DNA from: Micromonospora kangleipakensis
GTDB taxonomy: Bacteria > Actinomycetota > Actinomycetes > Mycobacteriales > Micromonosporaceae
DNA: 64,000 bases
Direction: 5' to 3'
Assembly: GCF_004217615.1 (NCBI RefSeq)
Contig: NZ_SHLD01000001.1
Coordinates: 62,001-126,000 of the forward strand
A model generated the notes under the pieces. It was given only the letters and a program-made list of their open reading frames with translations. It was not told the DNA's origin and ran no database searches. This document shows, one piece after another, positions 17,102 through 25,927 of the stretch. The first letter of the stretch is position 1. Each line of letters starts with the position of its first letter. Both the position numbers and the translations under genes were made by a program.

Positions 17102-18010
17102 TCACACCGGCGCCCCGGTGTACCGCCGCCCCTCCAGATACGGCCAGGGATTGGGCGTGCAGCCGTCCAGGAAGAGCGTCTGCTGCTGCATCACCGGCGC
17201 CGGCCGGCCCGCCCCCGGGCAACGCTCGTGGCGGTGCCCCAACTGGTGGCCGACCTCGTGGTTGATCACGTAGAGCCGGTAGCGGTCCAGCGGCAACCCG
17301 GCCTTCACCAGGTGCGGCACCGACAGCCGCCAGCGGTCCAGATTGATGATCACCTTGCCCGGAGTCCGGCACGAGGTGTACGGGCGCCCGCCGATCCGGA
17401 TGTCGGTGCCCCCGGCCAGACACATCTGACCCGCCGTACGGGCCGTCGCGAGGTAGATCGTGAAGTCGTAGCCGGAACCGGCCGGCACCCGCTGCAACCG
17501 CAGCTGGCCACCGTCCACCCAGCTCCCCGGCCCGGCGAGCGCCGCCTGCACCGCGTCGCCGAAGGCGAGCACGTCCTCCCCGGAGCCGTTCTCCACCGCC
17601 ACCCGGAAGCGCCGCAGGGTGCCCGACCGGCCCAGCACCCCGCCCTGGCGGTCGTCGTACCCGAAGCTGCCACGCCCCGCCGAGGGCACCGGGCCGGGCA
17701 GGCTCAGCACCGGCTCCGCGGGGGTCGTCGGGCTCGGCACGGGCCGGCCGGACGGCGACCCGGACGGCGACGGGGGCGGCGTGGGCACGGCCGACCGGGC
17801 GGCCGGTCGGGCGGCCCATTCGTCGTTCACCACCACCCCGGCACTGGCCGGCAGCCGCTGCACCGCGACACCGACGGCGACCCCGGCGGCGACCAGGAAT
17901 GCGGCCACCACGATCGCCGGCCGCCAGCGGCGCGCGGCGGGTCGAGCGGTCGGACGGACGGCGGGAGCGGGCCGCGCGGCACCGTGGCGTGGCGGGGGGG
18001 AGCTGGGCAT
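17102..18010 (-). CDS. DUF3152 membrane-anchored putative zinc metalloprotease (copy 2)
   Basis: A 302-residue paralogue of the neighbouring gene: basic N-terminus, membrane helix at about 30-50, Pro/Ser linker, then the same domain with HEVGHQLGHRH (251-261), VMQQQT and a WPY...GRRY tail. The two copies clearly arose by duplication but differ strongly in the linker. Its ATG lies 5 nt past the hydrolase stop, so the hydrolase and this gene are co-transcribed, probably with copy 1 (85 nt further on). Confidence 0.87.
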   Translation of the reverse strand: MPSSPPPRHGAARPAPAVRPTARPAARRWRPAIVVAAFLVAAGVAVGVAVQRLPASAGVVVNDEWAARPAARSAVPTPPPSPSGSPSGRPVPSPTTPAEPVLSLPGPVPSAGRGSFGYDDRQGGVLGRSGTLRRFRVAVENGSGEDVLAFGDAVQAALAGPGSWVDGGQLRLQRVPAGSGYDFTIYLATARTAGQMCLAGGTDIRIGGRPYTSCRTPGKVIINLDRWRLSVPHLVKAGLPLDRYRLYVINHEVGHQLGHRHERCPGAGRPAPVMQQQTLFLDGCTPNPWPYLEGRRYTGAPV

Positions 18011-18015
18011 CCGGC

Positions 18016-18990
18016 TCAGCCTGCCATGTCGTGGCCCCGGGCGCTCTCCTCCGTTTCGCCGAGCAGCCCCAGCACCGCCCGCGCCACCGTGCGCGGCACC
18101 TCCAGCTGCGCCACGTGTCCGACCCCGTCGAGCATCAGCAGCCGGCTGTCCGGGATCACCCGGGCGGCCTGCGGCGCCACCCGGACGTCGACCAGCCGGT
18201 CGTGCCGCCCGCCGACGACCAGCGTGGGCGCCCGCACCGTGGCGGCCAGCCGCCAGAGCGAACCCGACCCGGGCAGGTACGACCGCAGGAAGCTGGAGAC
18301 CAGACCGCGGAACGTCCGGACGTACGCGGCGGCGTAGTGCGCGGCCTCGTAGCGGATCCGGATCTCCTCGACCGCCTCCTGCCGGCGCTGCTCGCTGATC
18401 CGGGTCAGGTCGGCGACGCAGGCCTCCATCACCTGCTGGGCCGTCACCTCCGGAGCGAGCTGGGCCAGCCGCCAGGCGGCCAGCCGCTCGCCCCGGGGGA
18501 TCGCCAGCAGCGGCAGCATCCGCCCCTGGAGGGACCGCCGGAAGTCCAGGAACGGCAGCGCCGGGGAGATCAGGGTCAACGTCCGCACCAGGTCCGGCCG
18601 CGACGCCGCGACCTGCACCGAGATCGCCCCGCCCAGCGAGTTGCCGAAGAGGTGCACCGGTCCCCGGTCGCTGTGCTCGATCCAGCGCACCACCCGCTCG
18701 GCGAAGGAGGGGATCGTGTAGCGCCGGCCCGGCTCGCTGCGCCCGAAGCCCGGCAGGTCGATGGCCTGGCCGTCGAGCCGGTCGGCGAGCAGACCGGCCA
18801 GGTCCGTCCAGTTCTGCGACGAGCCGCCGAGGCCGTGCACGTAGAGCGCCGGCTCCGCGCCGGGCGCGGTGGCCGGAGTGTCCCGTACGTAGGTGACCGT
18901 GCCATCGAGGCGTACCGCACGGCCGGGCCAGGGCGGCGGCACGTGGTGCGCCGGCAGGAGATGGTCCGGCCAGAGGGTGGCACGCTTCAT
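18016..18990 (-). CDS. alpha/beta hydrolase
   Basis: The 324-residue protein has the oxyanion-region HGLGGS (52-57), nucleophile elbow GNSLGG with Ser118, a late Asp in GGRHDRLVD and the catalytic His in DGVGHVAQLE. All three catalytic residues of an active serine hydrolase are present. A long lid region (about 150-240) resembles the epoxide-hydrolase/haloperoxidase branch, but the substrate is unknown. The start MKRATLWPDHLLP at 18990 is preferred over one 12 codons earlier because homology begins there. It is 5 nt upstream of the second DUF3152 gene. Confidence 0.85.
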   Translation of the reverse strand: MKRATLWPDHLLPAHHVPPPWPGRAVRLDGTVTYVRDTPATAPGAEPALYVHGLGGSSQNWTDLAGLLADRLDGQAIDLPGFGRSEPGRRYTIPSFAERVVRWIEHSDRGPVHLFGNSLGGAISVQVAASRPDLVRTLTLISPALPFLDFRRSLQGRMLPLLAIPRGERLAAWRLAQLAPEVTAQQVMEACVADLTRISEQRRQEAVEEIRIRYEAAHYAAAYVRTFRGLVSSFLRSYLPGSGSLWRLAATVRAPTLVVGGRHDRLVDVRVAPQAARVIPDSRLLMLDGVGHVAQLEVPRTVARAVLGLLGETEESARGHDMAG

Positions 18991-19036
18991 GCTCCCAGTG
19001 TTTCCCACGCCACCCCCGACCCACACCGGCCGCGGA

Positions 19037-22030
19037 TCAGGCCAGCAACGCCTCGAGCCGGCGGTTCACGGCGGCCAGCGTCGCCCGGACCACCGCCTGC
19101 CGGGGGTCACCGGCGACCAGCGCGGAGCCGGCCAGCTGCTCCACCCACCCGTCGCAGACCAGCAGCACGACCACGGTGGCGACCTCGCAGTTGCCGAACG
19201 GCACCACGGCGGTGTGCTCCACGAAGCAGCGCCCCCGGTCCGCCGGCTGGGCGGCGCCGCGCAGCAGCTCGTCCACGGCCGCCGCGGCGGCCACCGCGCA
19301 GAGCCGCAGCACGTAGCCGTCGACCGCCGGGCCGGTGGAGTGGCCCTCGGCGGTTTCGTCGCCGGCGATCAGGCGTACCTCGACGGTGGCGTCGAGGCCG
19401 AAGGTGCTCACCTGGACGTGGTCGATCACCACCCGGGGCCCCGGCGCGCCGCCGGTGTCCAGCGGTCGGGAGGGGGCGGTCTCCGTCGTGGTCATCTGGC
19501 CACCGGAGTACGACGTGCCGAGCATCGCCGGGCTGGCGGTGGGCGTACCGGCCGGCGCGGCGGCCAGCGACGTCTCCTCCACCGTGGCCCGGCCCCGGTG
19601 GGGCGCGAGCTGGCGGCGCCGGCGCGGCGACTCCGGCTCGGCACGTGGCTCGTTCCGGCCCTCCCGCCCGTCGGCGGAGGTGTCGGCGGCCCGGCCGGCC
19701 CGCCCCTCGGGCTCCTGGCCGAAGCGGCTCTCCGCCGCCCGCGCGTCCGCCCGGGCCGGGCCGGTACGCGACGCGTCGGCGCGCTCCTCGGCGGGCCGCG
19801 CCTCCGCGGCTCCCCGGTCGGCGCGCCCCTCGGCGGAGCGACGGCGGACCGGGGGCGGCGGCGTGGCCGGCATCCCCGGCAGGTTCTGCGGGGCGGCGGC
19901 CAGCCCCATCCGGTCCTGGAGCAGCCGCGCCACCTGGCGGCTCACCTCGGCCGGGTCGGCGCCGTCGGTCAGGTCGAGCCGGAGGCTGTGCGCGCCGGCC
20001 GGGGTCCGGCGCAGGGCGGCGTCCCGGACGCCGGCGACCTCCCGGACAGCGTCGAGGATGGCGTTGACGTCGAACCCCTCGGGTCGCTCCCGCAGCGGCG
20101 CGGGCTCGTCGTCACGACGCAGGTGGGTGGCGATCCGGGCGAGTTCGGGGGTTTCGGCGGATGGCTCCACGGCTGGCGGCTCCGGCACGACGGGCACGTC
20201 CGGTTCGGCGGGGACGCGCTGCGGCAGTATCGCCAACGCCGCGTCGTCCGGCCCGGTGTCGGCGACCGGCTCGGCCGTCGGCACCGGTTCGGGGGCGGAC
20301 CGGCGGGCCGCGTAGGGGGGTGCGCTCGTCGGGGCGGGCGCCGGGGCGCGGTCGAAGCGGGCCACTCCGCTCGTGGCGGTGGCGGGGCCCGGGCCGGCGG
20401 GGGGCGGCGGATGGCCGCCCGTCCCGGTGGGAGGTGTCGCGGGGACCTCCCCGGCCTCTGGACGCAGTCGGAACGGCCGGACGTTCCGCTCCTCGGCGGA
20501 CCGGGCGGCCCCGGGGAGGACCGGATCGGGCCCGGCGGACTGCGGGTCGTAGGCGGCGGGCGGAGCGCTGGCCGGGACGGCGTACGCCGGGGCGCCGCCG
20601 GGCGCCTCCCGGGGCGCCGGCGCGACGTTGGCGGGCGCCGCGTACGGCGGGGCGCTGGCCGGGGCGGTGCGCGGGACCGGCGGGGCGCTGGTCGGGGCGC
20701 TGCGCGGGACCGGCGGGGCGCTGGTCGGGGCGCTGCGCGGGACCGGCGAGGCGCTGCGCGGGACCGGCGGGGCGCTGGTCGGGGCGGCGTGCGGCGGGGG
20801 GCTGAACGGCGTGGCCGCGGGGGCACCGCCGGCCCACGACGGTCGGTCGGTGTTCTCCCGCTCGTACGGCGGGCGGGGCTCGACGTCGGTCCGGGCGACC
20901 TCGTACGGCCGGACCGGCTCGGCCGGCGGCGCCTCGTACGCCGGCGCCGGCTCGGCCCGCACCGGCTCGTACGGCGGGGCGGGCTCCGCGCGCACCGGCT
21001 CGTACGGCCGGGTCGGCTCGGGCGCCCACTCGACGGCCCGCTCGTCGCGGGCGCGGCGGCCGGTCGGCTCGTCGTCGCGGGGCCACGGCGGCGCCCAGCC
21101 GCTGCCCCAGCTCGGCCGGTTCCAGCTCGGACCCGGCCACTCCGGCTCCGCCGGGGGCCCGGCGCGGCGCTCGTCGGCCGGCTCGGCGGCGCGCCACCCC
21201 GGCTCCTCGCCGGACGCGGCACGGTGCTCAGGCGGCTCGGCGCGCCACGCCGGCTCCTCGGCGGACGCGGCCCGGTGGTCGGCCGGCTCGGCGCGCCACC
21301 CCGGCTCCTCGGCGGACGCGGCGCGGCGCTCGGCCGGTTCGGTGGCGGGCGGCTCCGGGGGGAGCCGGTCGGTCCACCCGCGGGACAGCGACGGGGCCGG
21401 TTCGGGAGCGCCGCGCTCGACGATCGGGGCGTGGAAGCCGGGCGGCACCTCGAACCCGGCGGCGGCGGTGCCGACCGGCGGCACCTGCACGGCCGGCGGC
21501 GCGGAGGACGGGACGGTCCCTTCCGCCCAGCGCGAGGAGCCGCGGCTGGCCGGCGGGTCGTCCGAGGCGTGCCGGGCCGGGCCGGGCTCGGCGTCGGCGG
21601 ACGGCTGCTCCACCGCGGGGGCCGGCCGCTGGGCCGGTACGACCAGCCGGTCGGCGTCGAGATCCCGCCGCGGCTCGCCTGCGGGCGGGGCACTCACCGG
21701 CGCCTGGCGGGTCACGGGCGGCTCCTCCTCGGCGTGGCGTACGCCGTTGACGTGGGGACGGCCGTTGACCCGGGCCGGCGGCTCCTCGGCGGGCAGGCCG
21801 GCCAGCGGGGCCGGCAGGTCGCCGTGACGGGTGGACGAGGCGGCCCAGCCGGCGGTGGGCTCGGGGCGCCGCCAGACGGGCCCCGGCTCGCGGCCGGCCT
21901 CCCCGCCGCGGGACCAGCCGGCTGCCCGGGGCGCCCACCCGCTGACGGAACGGGCCAGGTCGTCCCGCTGACCCGTCCCGTCGCCGTGCTCTCCCGGGGT
22001 GGCGGCTCCGGGTTGCCCTGATTCAGTCAC
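19037..22030 (-). CDS. 997-residue low-complexity protein with a conserved C-terminal domain
   Basis: No known function. Residues 1 to ~700 are Pro/Ala/Glu/Arg-rich and contain several tandem peptide repeats: 17-residue units around RAASAEEPGWRAEPADH, 11-residue units PYEPVRAEPAP, and 11-residue units APTSAPPVPRS. Two ordered parts stand out near the end: FDVNAILDAVREVAGVRDAALRR with LRLDLTDGADPAEVSRQVARLLQD, and the final ~130 residues (VVIDHVQVSTFGLDATVEVRL ... VDGYVLRLCAVAAAAAVDELL ... ATLAAVNRRLEALLA). The GTG at 22030 is preceded by AAGGAG. No signal peptide or membrane segment is seen. It sits between the hydrolase and TetR genes, where mycobacteria have no such gene. Confidence 0.75.
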   Translation of the reverse strand: MTESGQPGAATPGEHGDGTGQRDDLARSVSGWAPRAAGWSRGGEAGREPGPVWRRPEPTAGWAASSTRHGDLPAPLAGLPAEEPPARVNGRPHVNGVRHAEEEPPVTRQAPVSAPPAGEPRRDLDADRLVVPAQRPAPAVEQPSADAEPGPARHASDDPPASRGSSRWAEGTVPSSAPPAVQVPPVGTAAAGFEVPPGFHAPIVERGAPEPAPSLSRGWTDRLPPEPPATEPAERRAASAEEPGWRAEPADHRAASAEEPAWRAEPPEHRAASGEEPGWRAAEPADERRAGPPAEPEWPGPSWNRPSWGSGWAPPWPRDDEPTGRRARDERAVEWAPEPTRPYEPVRAEPAPPYEPVRAEPAPAYEAPPAEPVRPYEVARTDVEPRPPYERENTDRPSWAGGAPAATPFSPPPHAAPTSAPPVPRSASPVPRSAPTSAPPVPRSAPTSAPPVPRTAPASAPPYAAPANVAPAPREAPGGAPAYAVPASAPPAAYDPQSAGPDPVLPGAARSAEERNVRPFRLRPEAGEVPATPPTGTGGHPPPPAGPGPATATSGVARFDRAPAPAPTSAPPYAARRSAPEPVPTAEPVADTGPDDAALAILPQRVPAEPDVPVVPEPPAVEPSAETPELARIATHLRRDDEPAPLRERPEGFDVNAILDAVREVAGVRDAALRRTPAGAHSLRLDLTDGADPAEVSRQVARLLQDRMGLAAAPQNLPGMPATPPPPVRRRSAEGRADRGAAEARPAEERADASRTGPARADARAAESRFGQEPEGRAGRAADTSADGREGRNEPRAEPESPRRRRQLAPHRGRATVEETSLAAAPAGTPTASPAMLGTSYSGGQMTTTETAPSRPLDTGGAPGPRVVIDHVQVSTFGLDATVEVRLIAGDETAEGHSTGPAVDGYVLRLCAVAAAAAVDELLRGAAQPADRGRCFVEHTAVVPFGNCEVATVVVLLVCDGWVEQLAGSALVAGDPRQAVVRATLAAVNRRLEALLA
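20649..20789. repeat. 33-bp coding tandem repeat
   Basis: Three near-identical 33-bp units (20649-20681, 20682-20714, 20715-20747) are followed by a shortened 21-bp unit and a partial fifth. Each keeps the reading frame of the 997-residue protein and encodes APTSAPPVPRS-like peptides, so the array can lengthen or shorten without a frameshift. Confidence 0.85.
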
Positions 22031-22178
22031 CGCGCGCTCCTTGGTCGCCCCCGGTGAGGCTACCGTGTGGTGACAGTGGCGATAAGTTACAGCGGCGGGC
22101 CAATTCCGGGCCGGGTCACGAACCCGGACCGGTTCGGGTGATAAATGCCGGCTCGTACGAAGAAACTCGGAGGCTCCC

Positions 22179-22817
22179 ATGACCGCTGTGGGGAACGGTG
22201 CACAGACCGCCGGCCGGCCCACCCGCCTGCCGCGTTCGGCGCGGCGCAAGCAGCTGCTCGCGGCCGCCCAGGAGGTGTTCGTCGCCCAGGGGTACCACGC
22301 TGCGGCGATGGACGACATCGCCGAGCGGGCGGGGGTCTCCAAGCCGGTGCTCTACCAGCACTTCCCGGGCAAGATGGAGCTCTACCTGGCGCTGCTGGAC
22401 ACGCACTGCGACGCGATCGTCGCCCGGGTGCAGGACGCCATGCGCGGCAACAACAGCAACAAGGAGCGGGTCAGCGCGTCGGTGCGCGCGTACTTCGACT
22501 TCGTCGACCACGAGAGCGAGGCGTTCCGCCTGGTCTTCGAGTCGGACCTGCGCAACGACCCGGCCGTCCGGCAGCGGGTGGAGCGGGTCGAGCAGGGCTG
22601 CATCGCGGCGATCACCGACACCATCATCTCGGACACCGGCGTCAGCCGAGCGCACGCCGAGCTGCTCGCCTCCGGCCTGGTCGGGGCGGCGGAGACGGCG
22701 GCGCAGTTCTGGCTGGCCGGCGGCCGGCAGGTGCCGAAGGCCGAGGCGGAGGCGCTGGTCGCCGCGCTCTCCTGGCGGGGCATCGCCAGCTTCCCGCTGC
22801 AAGGTGAGTCAGCCTGA
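22179..22817 (+). CDS. TetR/AcrR family transcriptional regulator
   Basis: The 212-residue regulator has the TetR helix-turn-helix at about 25-70 (AAQEVFVAQGYHAAAMDDIAERAG, then VSKPVLYQHFPGKMELYLAL). The C-terminal ligand domain is well formed (VRAYFDFVDHESEAFRLVFESDL). Its neighbours on both sides match Rv3208 of M. tuberculosis. GGAGG-type sequence (CGGAGGCTCCC) precedes the ATG. It is divergent from the 997-residue gene with a 148-nt control region, and is followed 65 nt later by the DUF3107 gene. Confidence 0.92.
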   Translation: MTAVGNGAQTAGRPTRLPRSARRKQLLAAAQEVFVAQGYHAAAMDDIAERAGVSKPVLYQHFPGKMELYLALLDTHCDAIVARVQDAMRGNNSNKERVSASVRAYFDFVDHESEAFRLVFESDLRNDPAVRQRVERVEQGCIAAITDTIISDTGVSRAHAELLASGLVGAAETAAQFWLAGGRQVPKAEAEALVAALSWRGIASFPLQGESA

Positions 22818-22882
22818 ACATCGGGCCGCCAGATCGGATAGCCTTCCCAAGGCGGCTTTTTCGCCCCAGTTGAGGAGGCACA

Positions 22883-23110
22883 GTGGAGGTCAAGATCGGC
22901 GTGCAGTACGCGCCGCGCGAGCTGGTCCTGGAGAGCGCGCAGACGCCGGCCGAGATCGAGCAGATCGTGACCGACGCCTTCGCCAAGGACGAGGGCACCC
23001 TCTCCCTGACCGACGAGAAGGGCCGGCGGGTCATCGTGCCGGTCAACAAGGTCGCCTACGTCGAGATCGCGGAGGCCGCGCCCCGCGCGGTCGGGTTCAC
23101 CGTCCGCTGA
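22883..23110 (+). CDS. DUF3107 small conserved actinobacterial protein
   Basis: A 75-residue soluble protein of the DUF3107 family (TB9.4/Rv3208A type): VEVKIGVQYAPRELVLES at the start and GRRVIVPVNKVAYVEI near the end. The function is unknown across the family; the strong conservation and fixed neighbourhood (TetR, ferritin-like, rhlE) are the only clues. GAGGAGG lies 6 nt before the GTG start. Confidence 0.93.
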   Translation: MEVKIGVQYAPRELVLESAQTPAEIEQIVTDAFAKDEGTLSLTDEKGRRVIVPVNKVAYVEIAEAAPRAVGFTVR

Positions 23111-23122
23111 CGATCCGGTCGC

Positions 23123-23155
23123 CGCGGCAGGTGACGCGCCCGCGTCCCTGCCGCG
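23123..23155. terminator. hairpin between convergent DUF3107 and ferritin-like genes
   Basis: CGCGGCAGG pairs with CCTGCCGCG (9 bp) around a 15-nt GC-rich loop, 13 nt past the DUF3107 stop and 19 nt short of the ferritin-like stop. It fits a bidirectional terminator. Confidence 0.55.
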
Positions 23156-23173
23156 CGGCACGCCGGGGGCGGC

Positions 23174-23827
23174 TCAGTTGTTCAGCCCGGCGGCGGTCAT
23201 CCGCGCGGTGTGCGCGGCGGTCAGCCGCCGGAACAGCGCCGGCACGTCCACGCCTTCCCGCCGGGTGATCAGCGCGGTGAGCGCGCCCCGGTCCGCGGCC
23301 GCGACCCGCCCGGCCTGGGAGAGCGCCTCCCCGACGAGCCGCCGGGCCCACATCGAGAGCCGGTTGGCCACCCGCGGGTCGACCTCGATCGCCGCCCGCA
23401 TCTCGGCGGCGGCGAACTCGGCGTACCGGGAGTCGTGCAGGACGTTGAGGACGAGCTGGCGGTCCGGCTCGGCCAGGCCGTCGGCGATCTCCCGGAGGAA
23501 GTCGTCGGTGATGGCGTCGCCGACGTACGCCTTGGTCACCGCCTCCAGCCAGTCCTTCGGCTCGGTCGAGTCGTGGTACGCCTGGAGCGGCCCGACGTAC
23601 GGGGCCATCGCGTCGTCGGGCGGCACGCCGAGCGCCGAGAGCCGGTCGGCGATCCGCCGGTAGTTGCCGATCTCGGCCGCGGCCATCTCGCTCAGCGCGG
23701 CCCGGCGGCGCAGGTCCGGGGCGAGCCGGGCGTCGGCGGCCAGCCGGTCGAAGGCGAGCAGTTCCCCGTACGCCACCAGGCCGAGCAGGTCGACGAGGGC
23801 GGGGTCGGGCGCGGTCGGGGCGGACAC
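23174..23827 (-). CDS. ferritin-like fold protein (Rv3210c family)
   Basis: The 217-residue all-helical protein belongs to the ferritin-like superfamily. Conserved acidic and His residues typical of a di-iron four-helix bundle can be picked out (GELLAFDRLA; EMAAAEIGNYRRI; DFLREIADGL; HDSRYAEFAAAEM). Whether it binds metal is not shown. A GTG at 23827 starts SAPTAPDPAL. The position between DUF3107 and rhlE, on the opposite strand, is the same as Rv3210c. Confidence 0.82.
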   Translation of the reverse strand: MSAPTAPDPALVDLLGLVAYGELLAFDRLAADARLAPDLRRRAALSEMAAAEIGNYRRIADRLSALGVPPDDAMAPYVGPLQAYHDSTEPKDWLEAVTKAYVGDAITDDFLREIADGLAEPDRQLVLNVLHDSRYAEFAAAEMRAAIEVDPRVANRLSMWARRLVGEALSQAGRVAAADRGALTALITRREGVDVPALFRRLTAAHTARMTAAGLNN

Positions 23828-24129
23828 GAGCGCAGGCTACCGTCCGCCCGCGTGACACGGCGGTCCCGCTGGCTTGTGGCGCAGGTCACACCGGTAACCC
23901 CCGGATGCCGCACCGCCGCCTGGAACAGGGACGGCCACCAGGGGGTTCAGGTAGTATGTAACAGTTGCCGTGGGCGTCGATCCGATCAGTGAACTGGTCG
24001 CACCCGACCCGCGGCGCGCGTGCGGCCCGGTCCGGCTCGGCATTCCGCCCGACCGTGTGGCCCGCGCCACACCGATCGCGCCCTGAGGACATGACGGGGC
24101 GCACCACGAGAGGGCACCCCCAAATCCAT
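23828..24129. promoter_or_regulatory. 302-nt divergent control region upstream of rhlE
   Basis: No gene is supported here. TAGTAT at 23952-23957 is a reasonable -10 hexamer reading toward rhlE and would leave a ~170-nt untranslated leader, which is long for this genome. A clear -35 partner at 17 nt is not evident. Long leaders are common for cold-shock-controlled RNA helicases, but no known cold-box is visible. Confidence 0.35.
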
Positions 24130-25806
24130 ATGAGCGAGCAGATTCAGGACAACGCGGGCCAGGAACTGGCTCCCACCGCTCCGGTCCGTCCGGAAGCTCC
24201 CACCTTCGCCGAACTCGGCGCCCGCCAGGAGACCGTCGAGGCGCTGGCCGCCGCCGGCATCACCCGTGCGTTCGCCATCCAGGAGTACGCGCTGCCGATC
24301 GCGCTGCGCGGCGTCGACCTGATCGGCCAGGCGCCGACCGGCACCGGCAAGACCCTCGGCTTCGGCGTACCGCTGCTGGAGCGGGTCTTCGCCCCCGCCG
24401 AGGGCGGCGACGGCGTGCCGCAGGCGCTGGTCGTCGTCCCCACCCGCGAGCTGGGCATCCAGGTCGCCAAGGACCTCGACGCCGCCGGTCGCACGCGGGG
24501 CATCCGGGTGCTGCCGATCTACGGCGGCGTGGCGTACGAGCCGCAGATCGAGGCGCTCCGCCGGGGCGTCGAGATCCTGGTCGGCACGCCCGGCCGGCTG
24601 ATGGACCTGCAGAAGCAGAAGCACCTGCGGCTCGACCGGGTGCGCGCGCTGGTCCTCGACGAGGCCGACCGGATGCTCGACCTGGGCTTCCTCGACGACG
24701 TCGAGAAGATCCTCGCGATGCTGCCGGAGGACCGGCAGACCATGCTCTTCTCGGCCACCATGCCGGACCCGATCGTCGCCCTGTCCCGGCGCTTCCTGCG
24801 CCGGCCGGTGACCATCCACGCCGGGCACACCGCCGAGACCGGCCCGTCGCCGCAGACCCAGCAGCTGGTCTACCGCACGCACTCGATGAACAAGGTCGAG
24901 ATCGTCGCGCGCATCCTGCAGGCGGAGGGTCGCGGCCTGACCATGATCTTCACCCGGACCAAGCGGGCCGCCGACCGGGTCGCCGAGGACCTCGACTTCC
25001 GCGGCTTCGCGGTCGCCGCCGTCCACGGGGACCTGGGCCAGGGCGCCCGGGAGCGGGCGCTGCGGGCGTTCCGCGCGGGCAAGATCGACATCCTGGTCGC
25101 CACCGACGTGGCGGCGCGCGGGCTCGACGTCACCGGCGTCACCCACGTCATCAACTACGACTGCCCCGAGGACCAGGACACCTACACCCACCGGATCGGT
25201 CGTACCGGCCGGGCCGGGGCGACCGGTGTCGCGGTGACCTTCGTCGACTGGGACGACATGCCCCGCTGGCGGATCATCGACAAGACGCTCGGGCTGGAGA
25301 TGCCGGAGCCGGCGGAGACGTACCACACCTCTCCGCACCTCTACACCGACCTGGACATCTCCCGGGACGTCACCGGCACCCTGCCGACCGCCGAGCGCAC
25401 CCGCGCCGGGCTGGCGGCGGAGGTCGAGGAGGACCTCGGCGGTGGCCGGTCCCGGCGCGGTGAGAGCCGCGGCTCCCGACGCGGTGAGAGCCGTGGCCGG
25501 GGCGAGCGCGGCGACCGCGAGCGTGACCGGGGCCGGGGCGGCGACGCGGCGGCCACGCCGGCGGGCGGAACGCCCGCCGACGCCTCCGCCGAGGAGGGCA
25601 CCCGTACCCCGCGCCGGCGGCGTCGCCGGGCCGGCGAGGCGGTGGCCGGCGAGCCCACCGCGGTGATCACCGCCGAGGGCGGCGCCGAGCCGGCCGCGGC
25701 GGCCTCCGCCGAGGGCGAGGCGGCCGCGAAGCCGCGTCGCCGCCGGCGCCGCCGTGGTGCCGGTGGTTCGGGCGCCGGTACGCCGGCCGAGGCGACCGCC
25801 GACTGA
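24130..25806 (+). CDS. rhlE: DEAD-box ATP-dependent RNA helicase (RhlE/Rv3211 type)
   Basis: The 558-residue enzyme has a complete helicase core: Q-motif FAIQEYALPIAL, motif I APTGTGKT (68-75), PTREL, DEAD in LVLDEADRML, SAT in LFSATMPDP, and the C-lobe RGLDVTGVTHVINYDCPEDQ with HRIGRTGRAG. It unwinds RNA duplexes in ribosome assembly or mRNA decay. From ~440 the tail is Arg/Gly-rich (RGESRG repeats) and then alternates poly-Arg and Ala/Glu blocks, typical of RNA-binding extensions. The ATG at 24130 gives MSEQIQDNAG; the longer frame upstream is not conserved-looking. Confidence 0.93.
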   Translation: MSEQIQDNAGQELAPTAPVRPEAPTFAELGARQETVEALAAAGITRAFAIQEYALPIALRGVDLIGQAPTGTGKTLGFGVPLLERVFAPAEGGDGVPQALVVVPTRELGIQVAKDLDAAGRTRGIRVLPIYGGVAYEPQIEALRRGVEILVGTPGRLMDLQKQKHLRLDRVRALVLDEADRMLDLGFLDDVEKILAMLPEDRQTMLFSATMPDPIVALSRRFLRRPVTIHAGHTAETGPSPQTQQLVYRTHSMNKVEIVARILQAEGRGLTMIFTRTKRAADRVAEDLDFRGFAVAAVHGDLGQGARERALRAFRAGKIDILVATDVAARGLDVTGVTHVINYDCPEDQDTYTHRIGRTGRAGATGVAVTFVDWDDMPRWRIIDKTLGLEMPEPAETYHTSPHLYTDLDISRDVTGTLPTAERTRAGLAAEVEEDLGGGRSRRGESRGSRRGESRGRGERGDRERDRGRGGDAAATPAGGTPADASAEEGTRTPRRRRRRAGEAVAGEPTAVITAEGGAEPAAAASAEGEAAAKPRRRRRRRGAGGSGAGTPAEATAD

Positions 25807-25819
25807 CCTCTGCGACACC

Positions 25820-25861
25820 CCGACGTCCCCCGCACCGGTCCCCCGGTACGGGGGACGTCGG
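25820..25861 (+). terminator. rhlE terminator hairpin
   Basis: CCGACGTCCCCCG and CGGGGGACGTCGG form a perfect 13-bp stem with a 16-nt loop, starting 14 nt after the rhlE stop. Confidence 0.85.
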
Positions 25862-25927
25862 CTGTCCGGGGCCCACGCGGCCGGGCCGGGCTGCCGGCGC
25901 TCGGAGGAGGGACACCCCACTGGCGCC

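Noticed and set aside
20649..20789. Possible CRISPR-like array
   Set aside because: Units are directly adjacent with no spacers, keep frame and encode a Pro/Ala peptide; it is a coding tandem repeat.
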